The notes beneath the pieces were generated by a model. That model saw only the letters and a program-made list of their open reading frames with translations. It was not told the origin of the DNA and did no database searches. From Planctomycetota bacterium (GTDB lineage Bacteria > Planctomycetota > Phycisphaerae > Phycisphaerales > Phycisphaeraceae): a DNA stretch of 64,000 nt. Numbering within the stretch: position 1 is the first letter of the stretch; each line of letters begins with the position of its first letter. The position numbers were made by a program, and so were the translations under genes. Location of the stretch: NCBI GenBank assembly GCA_016350165.1, contig CP066225.1, forward strand, positions 4,092,001 through 4,156,000, given 5' to 3'. Below, piece after piece: positions 34,345 through 43,738 of the stretch.

Positions 34345-35790
34345 TTATTGCTGCGGATGTGGTGGGAGAAGTTCATCGCTGAGTTTGTCGGATGATTTGT
34401 TTTGGCTTTGGAGGTGTGGGAATTGAGGGAGTTTGTCGTTGAGTTGATAGCGTGGGTTTGTCGTGTTGTATGGTGTGGGGTTCAGGGTTGGGTGTGGGTT
34501 AGCTGAGTTGTGTGAGGTTGTGTTTGCACGACTCCGGTTGGGGAGTTGTGGGAGGTTTTGGTTGACTAGGTATTTAGGTTGTGCGGGGAGGTTGATTGGG
34601 AGGTCGGGGTTGGTGACGTTGATGACGAGGACGAGTTGGGAAGGGATTTTTGCGTAGTTTGAGGCAAAGAGTGCACGGCCTGGGTGTGGGGGTAGGAATG
34701 GGATGCGAGCTTCTGGTGGAAGTTCATCGAGTGAGTCGATTGGGCCGAGCTCAATTTCGTCGATTGATTGTGGGAGGTTTGGATCTTGGGTTGGATCGTA
34801 GGTTGATTCTATGCCGGCGGCTTTAGCGGCTTGGTCAGCATTTGCTTTTGCGGTTTGATGTTTCGCGAGCAGGATTTGCTGCTTGCGTTGTCGTTGCAGT
34901 TGTTTGGCGAAGTGCTGTGCGTATTGAATTTCCTGAGTCCATGGCCAATAAAGACCGACGATGAGGAAGTGAGTTTCGGGTACGTGGACTGTGAGTGCGA
35001 GGTCGGAGTAGATGGTGCCATGAAGGTTTGATTCGAGTGTTGTGGGGAGTGCGAGGGTTGAGGAGTTGAGTTGGTTGTCGGTGTAGAAGGTTGGGGATTG
35101 TTGCGCATCATACATGCGACGTATTGAGGCAATTTGATCTTCGAGTGCAGTTTTGGGGAGGTAGTGATGGGGTGTGAGTTTGAGTGAGGTTTTGTTGTTT
35201 TGGTTGACGAGTTGAGCGAGGAGTTGGAGTTTGCCGTTGTTGAGGGTTTGGATGTTTGCGGTGTATGGTGGGGTGGTGAGGTCGAGGGTGATATCGTCGC
35301 CGAGGGGTGGTGAGGTGCGGATTGGGGTTGGGTATGAGGTTGCTGCAAACTCTTTGCTGTCGGCGTTGAGCGTTTCGGGGAGGGTGTCGAGGAATTGTGT
35401 GATTTTGGATTTTTGGATGAGCCCGATGCGGAGGCCGTTGTTGTGCCACATTGCGCGGGTGATGGGTGGGATCGCGTTTTCATCAACAAGTGACCATGCG
35501 CTGTCGAGTGGACGAGCGTACGGTAGTGTGATGCGATTGACTTGAGCGAATTGAACGAGATCGGGTTCAGGTGTGAAGATCTGAGGGAGGTCGTCGTAGT
35601 TTGGTTTGCTGCGGATGTTCTGGAATGAAGGGAGGATGGAGCCGTTTTTTGATTTGTAGACGGTTGATGGGGGAGGGGAAGAAGAACATGCGGTGAGAGC
35701 GGTGATAAGGAGGGTGAGGCTGAGCAGACGCAGGATAGTCGCGTTCGAAGCTGGGAGGCCAAGATGAGTGAAGAGCCTATTGATGGTCAT
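34345..35790 (-). CDS. Putative lipoprotein of unknown function
   Basis: 481 residues with a lipoprotein signal: hydrophobic LLSLTLLITALTAC with the lipidated Cys at about residue 35, then SSSPPPS. The middle is a mixed alpha/beta region of roughly 300 residues with HNNGLRIGLIQKSKITQFLDTL and HPGRALFASNYAKIPSQLVLVI. The last 80 residues are Asn/Pro-rich and disordered. I recognise no family. The start ATG is clear. The minus-strand coding is C-rich because this whole region is G-rich on the plus strand. Confidence 0.75.
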   Translation of the reverse strand: MTINRLFTHLGLPASNATILRLLSLTLLITALTACSSSPPPSTVYKSKNGSILPSFQNIRSKPNYDDLPQIFTPEPDLVQFAQVNRITLPYARPLDSAWSLVDENAIPPITRAMWHNNGLRIGLIQKSKITQFLDTLPETLNADSKEFAATSYPTPIRTSPPLGDDITLDLTTPPYTANIQTLNNGKLQLLAQLVNQNNKTSLKLTPHHYLPKTALEDQIASIRRMYDAQQSPTFYTDNQLNSSTLALPTTLESNLHGTIYSDLALTVHVPETHFLIVGLYWPWTQEIQYAQHFAKQLQRQRKQQILLAKHQTAKANADQAAKAAGIESTYDPTQDPNLPQSIDEIELGPIDSLDELPPEARIPFLPPHPGRALFASNYAKIPSQLVLVINVTNPDLPINLPAQPKYLVNQNLPQLPNRSRANTTSHNSANPHPTLNPTPYNTTNPRYQLNDKLPQFPHLQSQNKSSDKLSDELLPPHPQQ

Positions 35791-36061
35791 GATGCAAATG
35801 CTCAGGTGCTAGCCGGTTTTGTAAGAATGTCACACGCTATCGGGCAACTTGCTCTAGTATTCTGTTTATACGTTCGATAGCAACTTTGAGGTTCGATATT
35901 GCATAAATCGTGTTGGTGTGGGGTGGGTTTGTGGGGAATGTGGGAATGGGTGGCTATGGTTGAGTGGTTGGGAGGGAGGAGGAGGGGGGAAGAAGTATTG
36001 CGTGAGTGGGAGGGAAGCCATAAGTTGGTAGACGTGACAGGTGCGACAAAGGATTGAATGA

Positions 36062-37774
36062 ATGGGAAAAATGTTGATGAAAATGGATTTTGGGAAGCGT
36101 GATCGGGTGATGAAAGCTGCGATTGGGTTGATGGTCATGTTGATGATGATGAGCGTGTGGGCGGTGGATGTGCGCGGGGCGGTGAGTGAAGAGCAGAATA
36201 AGTTGGGGTTGAAGGTTGAAGTGTTTGGTGAGATGGGGGTGGTGAGGGATGGACGAGTGGTGGTGTTGTATGACAAAACGCTTGAAAGAGAGAAGGGGAA
36301 GATCGAAGCGTTCGCGAGTGAGCTTGCGGAAGCCGATGCTGAGGGGAGAAAACAAACGGGGGAACTGAAACGAGATTTTATAAAGATTGCAGGGCTGGTG
36401 GATGAGATGGTTGGGGGGAATGGTGCTGAGCAGATGGCTGCGAGACAGAGTGGGCAGTTTTTTCAACGGCTGCTGGGTGGGAATGCGCTGATACAAATGG
36501 CAGAGGGTGATGTGGTGATCGGGCTGGTGGATCGTGCGAACGTGTTTGGGTATGTGAAAGATGGTGGGAAGGTGCAGGGGATTACGATTGATGAGAAAAC
36601 GGGGGGCGGGAAGGTGGAGATGGCTTTTGGGAGTGGGGTGAGAGGTGGGCAACAGGTAGGTAATGGGAAGTTGGAATGGGTGATGCCTGTGGAGGGTGAT
36701 GATGAGGATGGATTGGATGAAAGGTTGGCGGGGCTTAAGCAGATTTTGATTGGGCAGATTGAAGGTGACGAGGTGTCGCTGCGCGGTGTGGCAGTGCATG
36801 AAATGGCGGAGTATGCGATTATTTTACGGATGGGTTTTCAGGACCGGTTTGTGAGGTGGTTTACGGATGGTGCAGCGAATGTGATCAGCGCGAAGGTGCT
36901 TGAAGAGGTTTATGGGAAGGATGAGGCTGATGCGTTTATGGCGGGGTTAGGGTTGGAGAAGTATGAGGTTTTGAAGGGGGATGTGGATTTGCTGCGATGG
37001 GAGAGTAAGACGTATGAGGTGGAGAGTGATTTGAGGAAGATGAAGGAGTTGAGTGCGGCGAGGTATGCGTATGCGACGAAGGAAGTGGAAGGGCTGTTTG
37101 AGAAGGGAGGAGATGAGGTGGTGAAGGGGATTATTGATCAAGCGAAAGCGATGGGGCAACGAGGATTGGTGACGAATAAGAATTTGATGGCGGCAGTGAG
37201 GGATGTTGATCCTGAGATTGAAGAAAAGATGGTTGTGTATCAGAAGTATGGGAAGACGCAACAGGATGCGGTGATGGGGTATTACAAAGAGTTGGCAGAG
37301 GCGAAGAAAGAGGGACGGGCGGAGGATGCTGTGTTTGCGCTGAATCGGATGCGTGAACAGCGAGATGGTTACTCGGCGAGGGATTATGCACTGCTCGCGA
37401 GGTTGATGAAGGAGGCTGGTGATGAGAAGAATGCGAAGAATGTGCTGCCAAGGATGGTGGCGCTGATGGGTAAGCTGAATCAGCAGGATGCGGTTACTGG
37501 GTTTGCTAAAGAGCAGTTACGTTTTGATGTTGAGGAGGGTGATATTGAGCGTGGGTATGGGATTGCGGAGTTGGTGCTGCGTGAGGAGCCTGCGAATGGG
37601 GATGCGCTGCTGGTGAGGATGCAAAGGCAGTTAAAGATGGGGAAACTGGTGCAAGCGAGGTTGACGGCGCGGCAGTTATTGGCTGTAAGTGGTGGGGAAA
37701 GTGAGAAGGGTAAGCTTGCACAGCGTGTGATTGAAGAGGTGAATGAAAAGGTGGGGTTGGTTGGTGTGGAGTGA
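36062..37774 (+). CDS. Exported peptidase-MA-like protein with helical repeats, active site degenerate
   Basis: 570 residues. An N-terminal hydrophobic segment (about 17-37, GLMVMLMMMSVWAV) indicates export. Near residue 246 the sequence VAVHEMAEYAI and 15 residues on RWFTDGAANVI mimic the gluzincin HExxH...W..EG.A layout, but the second His is Tyr251 and the third-ligand Glu is Asp269. It is therefore probably not a classical zinc protease. From about 370 on, TPR-like helices follow (AVFALNRMREQ, DYALLARLMKEAGDEKNA). The function is unknown; it resembles a non-catalytic relative of the HEGFH protein at 3-4.3 kb. Confidence 0.7.
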   Translation: MGKMLMKMDFGKRDRVMKAAIGLMVMLMMMSVWAVDVRGAVSEEQNKLGLKVEVFGEMGVVRDGRVVVLYDKTLEREKGKIEAFASELAEADAEGRKQTGELKRDFIKIAGLVDEMVGGNGAEQMAARQSGQFFQRLLGGNALIQMAEGDVVIGLVDRANVFGYVKDGGKVQGITIDEKTGGGKVEMAFGSGVRGGQQVGNGKLEWVMPVEGDDEDGLDERLAGLKQILIGQIEGDEVSLRGVAVHEMAEYAIILRMGFQDRFVRWFTDGAANVISAKVLEEVYGKDEADAFMAGLGLEKYEVLKGDVDLLRWESKTYEVESDLRKMKELSAARYAYATKEVEGLFEKGGDEVVKGIIDQAKAMGQRGLVTNKNLMAAVRDVDPEIEEKMVVYQKYGKTQQDAVMGYYKELAEAKKEGRAEDAVFALNRMREQRDGYSARDYALLARLMKEAGDEKNAKNVLPRMVALMGKLNQQDAVTGFAKEQLRFDVEEGDIERGYGIAELVLREEPANGDALLVRMQRQLKMGKLVQARLTARQLLAVSGGESEKGKLAQRVIEEVNEKVGLVGVE

Positions 37775-37809
37775 TGTGAAAAGGGGTAGGGATGGGTGAA
37801 ATGACATGA

Positions 37810-37850
37810 AAAAACCCTGACCTACTTTCGGAGCTGGTCAGGGTTTTATT
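37810..37850. terminator. Bidirectional intrinsic terminator
   Basis: AAAACCCTGACC / GGTCAGGGTTTT stem with a 13-base loop, A- and T-rich flanks, between convergent genes. Confidence 0.85.
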
Positions 37851-37868
37851 TTTAACCTTGTCACGTTT

Positions 37869-37919
37869 GGAAAACAGAGTTTTCCGAAGTTTGATCAAAA
37901 CTGTTGTGCAGTTTTGATC
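37869..37919 (-). other. Two further stem-loops in the HU 3' region
   Basis: GGAAAAC-AGA-GTTTTCC (37869-37885) and GATCAAAACTG-TTGTG-CAGTTTTGATC (37893-37919) lie between the HU stop and the terminator. Neither has a T-run, so they may stabilise or process the HU mRNA 3' end rather than terminate it. Confidence 0.5.
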
Positions 37920-37961
37920 GGTAGGTACAACACAGGTGATTGGTAAACCGAAGGAGGGGTC

Positions 37962-38378
37962 TTAGCTGACCATTTCCTTGAGGTTCTTGAGTGGGCGAAT
38001 CTTAACCTGCTTGGAAGCTGGTTTCGCTTTGAACATCATTTCTTCGCCAGTGAATGGGTTGGTACCCTTACGAGCCTTGGTGGCTGGTTTTTTCTTGACG
38101 ATCATCTTAGCCATGCCTGGGATGGTGAATGTGCCGTGCTTCTTGAGGTTAGCACCGACGAGACCCTGCATGCATTCGAAGACGTTAGCGACTTCCTTTT
38201 TGGAAAGATCGGTTGCGTCAGCGATAGTTGCGAAGAGTTCGCTCTTTGTTGGTGGCTTAGCGCCAGCGCGGACTGTAGCCTTCTTAGCGACTTTCTTCTT
38301 AGTTACTTTCTTAGCAACTTTCTTCTTAGTTACTTTTTTCTTTGCAGCTTTCTTTTTGGTTGCTTTCTTTTTAGCCAT
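37962..38378 (-). CDS. HU-family DNA-binding protein with histone-H1-like lysine-rich N-terminus
   Basis: 138 residues; AAGGAGAG precedes the ATG. Residues 1-37 are built of Lys-rich repeats (KKKATKKKAAKKKVTKKK and so on), like eukaryotic H1 tails or the tails of some bacterial HU/HupB proteins. Residues 42-138 are an HU/IHF fold: TKSELFATIADATDLSKKEV, GTFTIPGMAKMIVKKKPATK with the DNA-intercalating arm region, and NPFTGEEMMFKAKPASKQVKIRPLK. A nucleoid-compacting role is expected. The extension is N-terminal, the reverse of the mycobacterial HupB layout. Confidence 0.9.
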   Translation of the reverse strand: MAKKKATKKKAAKKKVTKKKVAKKVTKKKVAKKATVRAGAKPPTKSELFATIADATDLSKKEVANVFECMQGLVGANLKKHGTFTIPGMAKMIVKKKPATKARKGTNPFTGEEMMFKAKPASKQVKIRPLKNLKEMVS

Positions 38379-39208
38379 GGTGCTCTCCTTGCGGTGATTT
38401 ATGGTTGTTTGTTTGCATCCGTGACAAGGTATGCATTCAAAAACACTGTAAACATAGTGTTATTTGGATGTTTTATCGCAATTTTGCATAGTTTGTCTAT
38501 AGTTTTCAACGGGGTTTTTTCAATAAAAGTGATTATTTTTACTGTTTTTACAGTGTTTTTTGCGTTTAGAGGGTGTGAGGGCGTGTTTTGGGGTTATTTT
38601 TTGCCTAAAAAAATAGGGGTTTCAGGTCCCGCGATTGGGAAAATGCTATGAATATAGGGGTGAAATGGCTCCGATTGTGGATATCTATGGTGTTTTGGAA
38701 AATGTGTGATGCGCAAATGTGATGGTTTTTAGTTGAAGATGGAAGTTGCGAGTGCAGTTGAGTGTGTCGTCTTGTGATGGTTGATTGTGATGCGATGCAG
38801 ATGTGGAGGCGTGATGAGTGTGAGTTGATGTGAAAAGGATGGGGTGGGTTGATGTGGAATTGAGCGGCTGAGATGAGGGTGCTGTCGATGTGAAAGAGGT
38901 TGCCAAATTGGCAGGGAGCGAGAGAGGGGTTGGAGGCATGGCAGGTAAATGGGCAAATCACGTGAAGGAAAATTGGCTTTTTGAGACTGTGAGGGCGGTT
39001 TTAGAGGTTGGCATGAGTTGGCATCGGGTTTGCAATATAGAAGAGGGAAGCCCAGAGGCGATGTGAGAGCATGGCTTACTGAAATGGGTGAAAGGCTGGG
39101 GGATGGGGGAATGTGTGAGTAGCTGATGTGTAAGATTCCGGTGGAATGCGGCTACTCAGAGTATTAAGAACAACAAGCTGAAAAGCAGAATTTTAAGAGG
39201 AATGCATC
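38379..39208. other. Gene-free region between HU and dnaK
   Basis: 830 bases. The left part, AT-rich with T-runs, should contain the HU promoter. The right part is strongly G-rich on the plus strand and has only spurious minus-strand frames. A 13-base inverted repeat TGCCAAATTGGCA lies at 38901-38913 and a sigma-54-like promoter at 39018-39036. No CIRCE element was seen near dnaK. Confidence 0.5.
39018..39036 (+). promoter_or_regulatory. Sigma-54-like promoter upstream of dnaK
   Basis: TTGGCATCGGGTTTGCAAT has the -24 GG and -12 GC exactly ten bases apart, matching the RpoN consensus TGGCA-N6-TTGC(A). It lies about 170 bases before the dnaK ATG, leaving a long leader. The match is good but single, with no activator site identified. 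Confidence 0.4.
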
Positions 39209-41125
39209 ATGGCAAAGACGATTGGTATTGACCTTGGTACAACGAACTCAGTTGTTGCGGTCATGGAAGGTGGCTCGCCAAAGGTATTGATTAACAGTAG
39301 TGGTAATAGAACGACACCATCGATTGTGGCGTTTACAGATAAGGGTGAGCGTTTGGTTGGACAGCCTGCGAAACACCAGCAGGTGACGAATCCGACGAAC
39401 ACCGTTTTCTCAGTGAAACGCTTCATGGGTCGCCGTCATAGCGAAGTCCATAGTGAAGAGAAGATTGTCCCATACGGCATCACTGGTGATGAAGGTGAAC
39501 TGGTGAAGGTCAAAGTTGGTGACAAGGAGTACACGCCTCAGGAAATCAGTGCGATGATCTTGGGCAATCTTAAGAAGACTGCTGAAGATTATTTGGGCGA
39601 GAACGTGGACAATGCAGTGATTACAGTGCCTGCGTACTTCAATGACTCACAGCGTCAGGCAACGAAGGAAGCTGGTGAAATTGCTGGCTTGAAGGTTGAC
39701 CGTATTATCAACGAGCCAACGGCTGCTGCATTGGCGTATGGTCTGGATAAGAAAGAAAACGAAAAGGTTGTCGTGTTTGACCTTGGTGGCGGTACGTTTG
39801 ACGTATCGATCCTTGAAGTTGGTGATGGCGTTGTTGAAGTTCTCTCAACCAATGGTGACACGCACCTTGGTGGTGACGACTGGGACCAGTGCCTGATCGA
39901 TTATCTGGCTGATGAATTCAAGAAGCAGGAAGGTATTGACCTTCGAAGCGATGCGATGGCGTTGCAGCGTTTGAAGGAAGCAGCAGAGAAGGCGAAGTGT
40001 GAGCTTTCGACGATGCAGGAAACAACGGTTAACTTGCCGTTTATTACTGCGACGAACGAAGGTCCGAAGCACTTGCAGATTACATTGACTCGTTCGAAAT
40101 TCGAACAGGTTGCGGCTTCTTTGTTTGATCGTATCAAAGAGCCTGTTAACAAGGCGCTTGCGGATGCGAAATTGAGTCCAAACGAGATCAATGAGGTTGT
40201 ACTTGTTGGTGGTTCAACACGTATTCCTAAGGTTGAAGAGATCGCAAAGGGTATCTTCGGCAAGGAACCTAACAAGACGGTTAACCCGGATGAAGTTGTC
40301 GCACTTGGTGCTGCGATTCAGGGCGGCGTGCTGCAGGGCGAAGTGAAAGACGTGTTGTTGCTGGACGTTACACCGCTGACTTTGGGTATTGAAACCATGG
40401 GTAGCGTGATGACGCCATTGATTCCACGTAATACGACAATTCCTACAAGTAAGAAGGAAGTGTTCTCAACGGCGGCTGACAATCAGACTGAAGTGACGAT
40501 TCATGTGCTTCAGGGTGAGCGTGAATTTGCTGCGGATAATAGAACGCTTGGTCGCTTTAATTTGGCAGGTATTGCTCCGGCTCCACGTGGCATGCCTCAG
40601 ATTGAAGTTGAGTTCTCACTGGATGCGAACGGTATCTTGAACGTTGCTGCAACGGATAAGGGTACTGGCAAGAGCCAGAATATTGAGATTACTGGTTCAT
40701 CAGGATTGTCTGAAGATGAAGTCAGCAAGATGAAGGCAGATGCTGAATCACATGCTGCGGATGACAAGAAGAAACGTGAGCTAGTTGATACTCGTAATCA
40801 GGCTGACTCAGTTGTGTTCCAGATGAAGAAGCAGCTTGAAGAACATGGCGATAAGGTTGATGCAGCGGTGCGTGGTAAGATTGAATCATCGATCTCTAAC
40901 CTTGAAGATAAGGTGAAGGGTGAAGATGTTGAAGCGATCAAGGCTGCGATGGAAGAGCTGAACAAGGAAGCACAGGAACTTGGTAAGGCGATTTACGAAG
41001 CTTCTGCTGCTCAAGGTCAGCAGGCTGCAGACGGTGCTGCTCCGGGTGGTGACGCTGGTGCTGCTGGTGCTGCTGATAAGGGTGATGATGATGTGATCGA
41101 TGCTGAATATGAAGTTAAAGAGTAG
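39209..41125 (+). CDS. dnaK: Molecular chaperone DnaK (Hsp70)
   Basis: 638 residues, normal length. The ATPase domain opens [18 protein letters not shown] and has [15 protein letters not shown] and [10 protein letters not shown]; the substrate-binding domain has [16 protein letters not shown] and the [18 protein letters not shown] loop. The C-terminus ends in an acidic [18 protein letters not shown] precedes the ATG. It is not followed by dnaJ or grpE here; it is a single-gene unit with its own terminator. Confidence 0.98.
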   Translation: MAKTIGIDLGTTNSVVAVMEGGSPKVLINSSGNRTTPSIVAFTDKGERLVGQPAKHQQVTNPTNTVFSVKRFMGRRHSEVHSEEKIVPYGITGDEGELVKVKVGDKEYTPQEISAMILGNLKKTAEDYLGENVDNAVITVPAYFNDSQRQATKEAGEIAGLKVDRIINEPTAAALAYGLDKKENEKVVVFDLGGGTFDVSILEVGDGVVEVLSTNGDTHLGGDDWDQCLIDYLADEFKKQEGIDLRSDAMALQRLKEAAEKAKCELSTMQETTVNLPFITATNEGPKHLQITLTRSKFEQVAASLFDRIKEPVNKALADAKLSPNEINEVVLVGGSTRIPKVEEIAKGIFGKEPNKTVNPDEVVALGAAIQGGVLQGEVKDVLLLDVTPLTLGIETMGSVMTPLIPRNTTIPTSKKEVFSTAADNQTEVTIHVLQGEREFAADNRTLGRFNLAGIAPAPRGMPQIEVEFSLDANGILNVAATDKGTGKSQNIEITGSSGLSEDEVSKMKADAESHAADDKKKRELVDTRNQADSVVFQMKKQLEEHGDKVDAAVRGKIESSISNLEDKVKGEDVEAIKAAMEELNKEAQELGKAIYEASAAQGQQAADGAAPGGDAGAAGAADKGDDDVIDAEYEVKE

Positions 41126-41167
41126 TTTTCAGGTGATAGATTGCATTTGTATATAATGCCTACGATG

Positions 41168-41196
41168 ACCCGCAAGTGAGAGCTTGCGGGTTTTTC
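41168..41196 (+). terminator. Intrinsic terminator of dnaK
   Basis: ACCCGCAAG / CTTGCGGGT stem with TGAGAG loop followed by T's. Confidence 0.9.
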
Positions 41197-41272
41197 TTTG
41201 GTTATGTGGAGGTCAGATGATGGGGCAGGGGGACGATGAATGTTGTAGAGCGGTGGTTGCGCGGTTGTTGAG

Positions 41273-42667
41273 GTGTTTGTGAATGAAGAGCCTAGAGATT
41301 TAGGTGACAGCGAATCACTGATTCGTCGTGAAGATTCTCAAGCAATACGTGAGTTGTTTGATGGAATCCATCCTGCGCAGGTTGCTGATGAGTTATCGTT
41401 GTTGGATGAGCCTGATATCTGGTATGCGCTGCGTGTGATGGGTGTGCAGCAGGCAGCGGATGTTTTTCAGTACTTCGATAAAGATTTGCAAGTGAGTTTA
41501 GCGAGTGGTAAGCATCGCCAGATAATGGCGAGGATGCTGGAGGAGATGGACCATGATGATCGGGCGGATTTGGTAGGTGAGTTGGATGAGGATGTGAAGA
41601 ATCGACTGTTGCCTTTGGTTGCGCGTGCGGATCGTGAAGATATTCGGCGATTGGCAAGTTATGAGGAAGGAACGACCGGTGCGATCATGAGTAGTGATTA
41701 TGCATCGGCGAGGCCTGAGTGGACGGTGAAAGAAACGATAAATGATCTGCGATTACGTGCGCCTGATCGTGAAACGATTTATTATGTTTATGTTATTGAT
41801 AGCAAGCGTAAGCTGGTAGGGTTTGTAGAGTTGAAGGATTTAATTCGTGCGAATCCACGGCAGCTTGTTGAAGAGGTCATGAAAAGTGAGGTTATTCAAG
41901 TTTATGTTGATACCGATCAAGAAGAAACAGCGAAGTTGATTGAAAAATATGATGTAATTGCGTTGCCTGTGGTTGATGCTAATCATGAGTTAGTTGGTAT
42001 TGTGACATATGATGATGCGATTGAGGTTATTCGTCAGGAACAGACTGAAGATATTGAAAAATTGATGGCGATTGGAGGTGGACATGAAGCAGGAACCTAT
42101 TTGAAAACAAATGCAGTGCGTCATTTTAATAAACGTGTGTATTGGATTGTTGGACTTGCAGCGTTGGAGTTGGTAAGTGGATTGGTGATACATAGTTTTG
42201 AAGATGCTTTGAAGACATTGGTGATTTTAGCGTTGTATATGCCGATGATTACAGACACTGGTGGGAATACGGGGAGTCAGAGTGCAACAGTTGTGATACG
42301 CGCGCTTGCGTTAGGGGAGATAAAGCCGAATGTAATGAGTGTTTTGAAGGTGTTGAAGAAAGAATTGATCGTTGCGGGGATGATGGCGGTGGTATTGATG
42401 GTATTGAGTTTTGGTAAGGTTTGGTTTTTGTCATATAAGGCGATATTGCCGGGCGAATTTACTTTGTTTGGAGTTGGTTCTGTGATTGCGCTCGCGTTGG
42501 GGATACAAGTGTTAAGTTCTACTTTGATAGGAGCGCTTTTGCCGATGATCGCGGCGCGGGGGAAGTTAGACCCAGCAGTCGTGGCGAGCCCAGCTCTGAC
42601 GACAATGGTTGATATCACAGGGTTGTTGATATATTTTTGGACAGCACGTTTATTGTTGGGTGTTTGA
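41273..42667 (+). CDS. mgtE: Magnesium transporter MgtE
   Basis: 464 residues: a helical MgtE N-domain (about 25-130, HPAQVADELSLLDEPD, VGELDEDVKNRLLPL), paired CBS domains (about 135-260, DYASARPEWTVKETIND, LVGIVTYDDAIEV) and a five-helix C-terminal channel (about 280-464, PMITDTGGNTGSQSATVVIRAL, LDPAVVASPALTTMVDITG). Cytosolic magnesium binds the N and CBS domains and closes the channel. The start is GTG at 41273 or GTG at 41279; an ATG upstream is out of frame or blocked by a stop. It nearly abuts the convergent kinase gene. Confidence 0.93.
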   Translation: MFVNEEPRDLGDSESLIRREDSQAIRELFDGIHPAQVADELSLLDEPDIWYALRVMGVQQAADVFQYFDKDLQVSLASGKHRQIMARMLEEMDHDDRADLVGELDEDVKNRLLPLVARADREDIRRLASYEEGTTGAIMSSDYASARPEWTVKETINDLRLRAPDRETIYYVYVIDSKRKLVGFVELKDLIRANPRQLVEEVMKSEVIQVYVDTDQEETAKLIEKYDVIALPVVDANHELVGIVTYDDAIEVIRQEQTEDIEKLMAIGGGHEAGTYLKTNAVRHFNKRVYWIVGLAALELVSGLVIHSFEDALKTLVILALYMPMITDTGGNTGSQSATVVIRALALGEIKPNVMSVLKVLKKELIVAGMMAVVLMVLSFGKVWFLSYKAILPGEFTLFGVGSVIALALGIQVLSSTLIGALLPMIAARGKLDPAVVASPALTTMVDITGLLIYFWTARLLLGV

Positions 42668-42671
42668 TTGC

Positions 42672-43583
42672 TTATTGCGATGCTAGGAATGCAACTAATT
42701 CTTGCTCAGTAGGAAGAGATGTTTGTGCACCAAATTTTGTACATGTAAGCGCTCCAGCACCCATTGCAGTTTGGATGGCTTGATGTGCATTGTTGTGTTT
42801 GGCTAATTCGTTTGCTAAGCAGCCTGTGAATGCGTCGCCAGCGGCTGTGGTATCAACTGGATTTATCTTGTAGGCAGGGAAATGGGTCGCTTCGGCTTCT
42901 GTTACTAGTAACGCGCCATTACTAGACATTTTTGCGATGACGGTTTTAGCTCCCAAAGTAAGGAGTTTTTTAGCAGCGATGGTAGTTTCTTCGATTGTGG
43001 TCGTCATGTGGCCTGTTAATAAAGAGAGTTCAGTTTCATTGGGTGAGATGATGTCGCAATACTGATAGAGTTCATCGGGTAATTTTTCATAAGCTGGGGC
43101 AGGATCGAGAATGACAAGTGTGTTATTTGCTTTAGCACGCTTTGCTGCCTCGATGTTGATTGCAAGTGGTGTTTCTAATTGAAGCATCAATATGTCAGCC
43201 CAAGCGAAAGGTTTATCGGATTGAGGTAACTGCATTTTGGCGTTGGCGCCTTGCCCAACCATGATTGAATTTTGCGCAGTTAATTTATTGACGGTTATGA
43301 TTGCCGTCCCAGAGCCGCATTGTAGTGTTTGAAGATACTGACAATTGATGTTGTTACGTTCTAGGCTATTTCGTAAATCATTGCCGAATGCATCGTCACC
43401 TACTGCCCCAATGAAATGAACATCAGCGCTTAGTTTTGCAGCGGCAACTGCAGCGTTCGCTCCTTTGCCGCCAGGGACGAGTTGTACGTCATCAACAAGA
43501 ATGGTCTGGCCAGGTTCTGCGAGTTTGTTTGTCGAAGTTACAACATCCATGTTTATGCTGCCAATGACAAGAATTTTAGACAT
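42672..43583 (-). CDS. PfkB-type sugar kinase (ribokinase-like)
   Basis: 303 residues. The opening IGSINMDVV and VPGGKGANAAVAAAKL are the ribokinase substrate motifs, and DTTAAGDAFTGCLANEL holds the catalytic Asp. By sequence it looks like RbsK. Its place directly downstream of rhaA, separated by one hairpin, raises the possibility that it phosphorylates L-rhamnulose in place of the FGGY-type RhaB, which is absent here. That is inference; plain ribokinase activity is the alternative. Confidence 0.88.
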   Translation of the reverse strand: MSKILVIGSINMDVVTSTNKLAEPGQTILVDDVQLVPGGKGANAAVAAAKLSADVHFIGAVGDDAFGNDLRNSLERNNINCQYLQTLQCGSGTAIITVNKLTAQNSIMVGQGANAKMQLPQSDKPFAWADILMLQLETPLAINIEAAKRAKANNTLVILDPAPAYEKLPDELYQYCDIISPNETELSLLTGHMTTTIEETTIAAKKLLTLGAKTVIAKMSSNGALLVTEAEATHFPAYKINPVDTTAAGDAFTGCLANELAKHNNAHQAIQTAMGAGALTCTKFGAQTSLPTEQELVAFLASQ

Positions 43584-43669
43584 GGGTTGAGCCTTTCGAC
43601 GTATGTGATAGTTGTTTAGTTAAGAAGTTAGTGATGGATGATATCAAAAATAGTGATGGCTTTCATATA

Positions 43670-43702
43670 AATAAGGCCACCTATGTTATAGATGGCCTTA
43701 TT
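43670..43702 (-). terminator. Hairpin between rhaA and the kinase gene
   Basis: AATAAGGCCA / TGGCCTTATT stem between rhaA and the kinase; on the minus strand it is followed by TTATTTATATG, a weak T-run. It may attenuate rather than fully stop transcription. Confidence 0.55.
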
Positions 43703-43738
43703 GAATATATGTGCTAGTATTATTTGTAATGTACGAGT

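Noticed and set aside
34809-35762. 317-codon frame in another minus-strand frame over the lipoprotein gene
   Set aside because: Ser/Pro/Thr-rich shadow without ribosome site; the lipoprotein frame has a lipobox and a proper start.
35954-36799. 281-codon minus-strand frame over the TPR/protease-like gene
   Set aside because: His/Pro/Leu-rich shadow of a G-rich plus-strand gene.
38605-38961. Minus-strand frames between HU and dnaK
   Set aside because: Three different frames are all open for short distances with biased composition and no start signals; consistent with skewed non-coding DNA.
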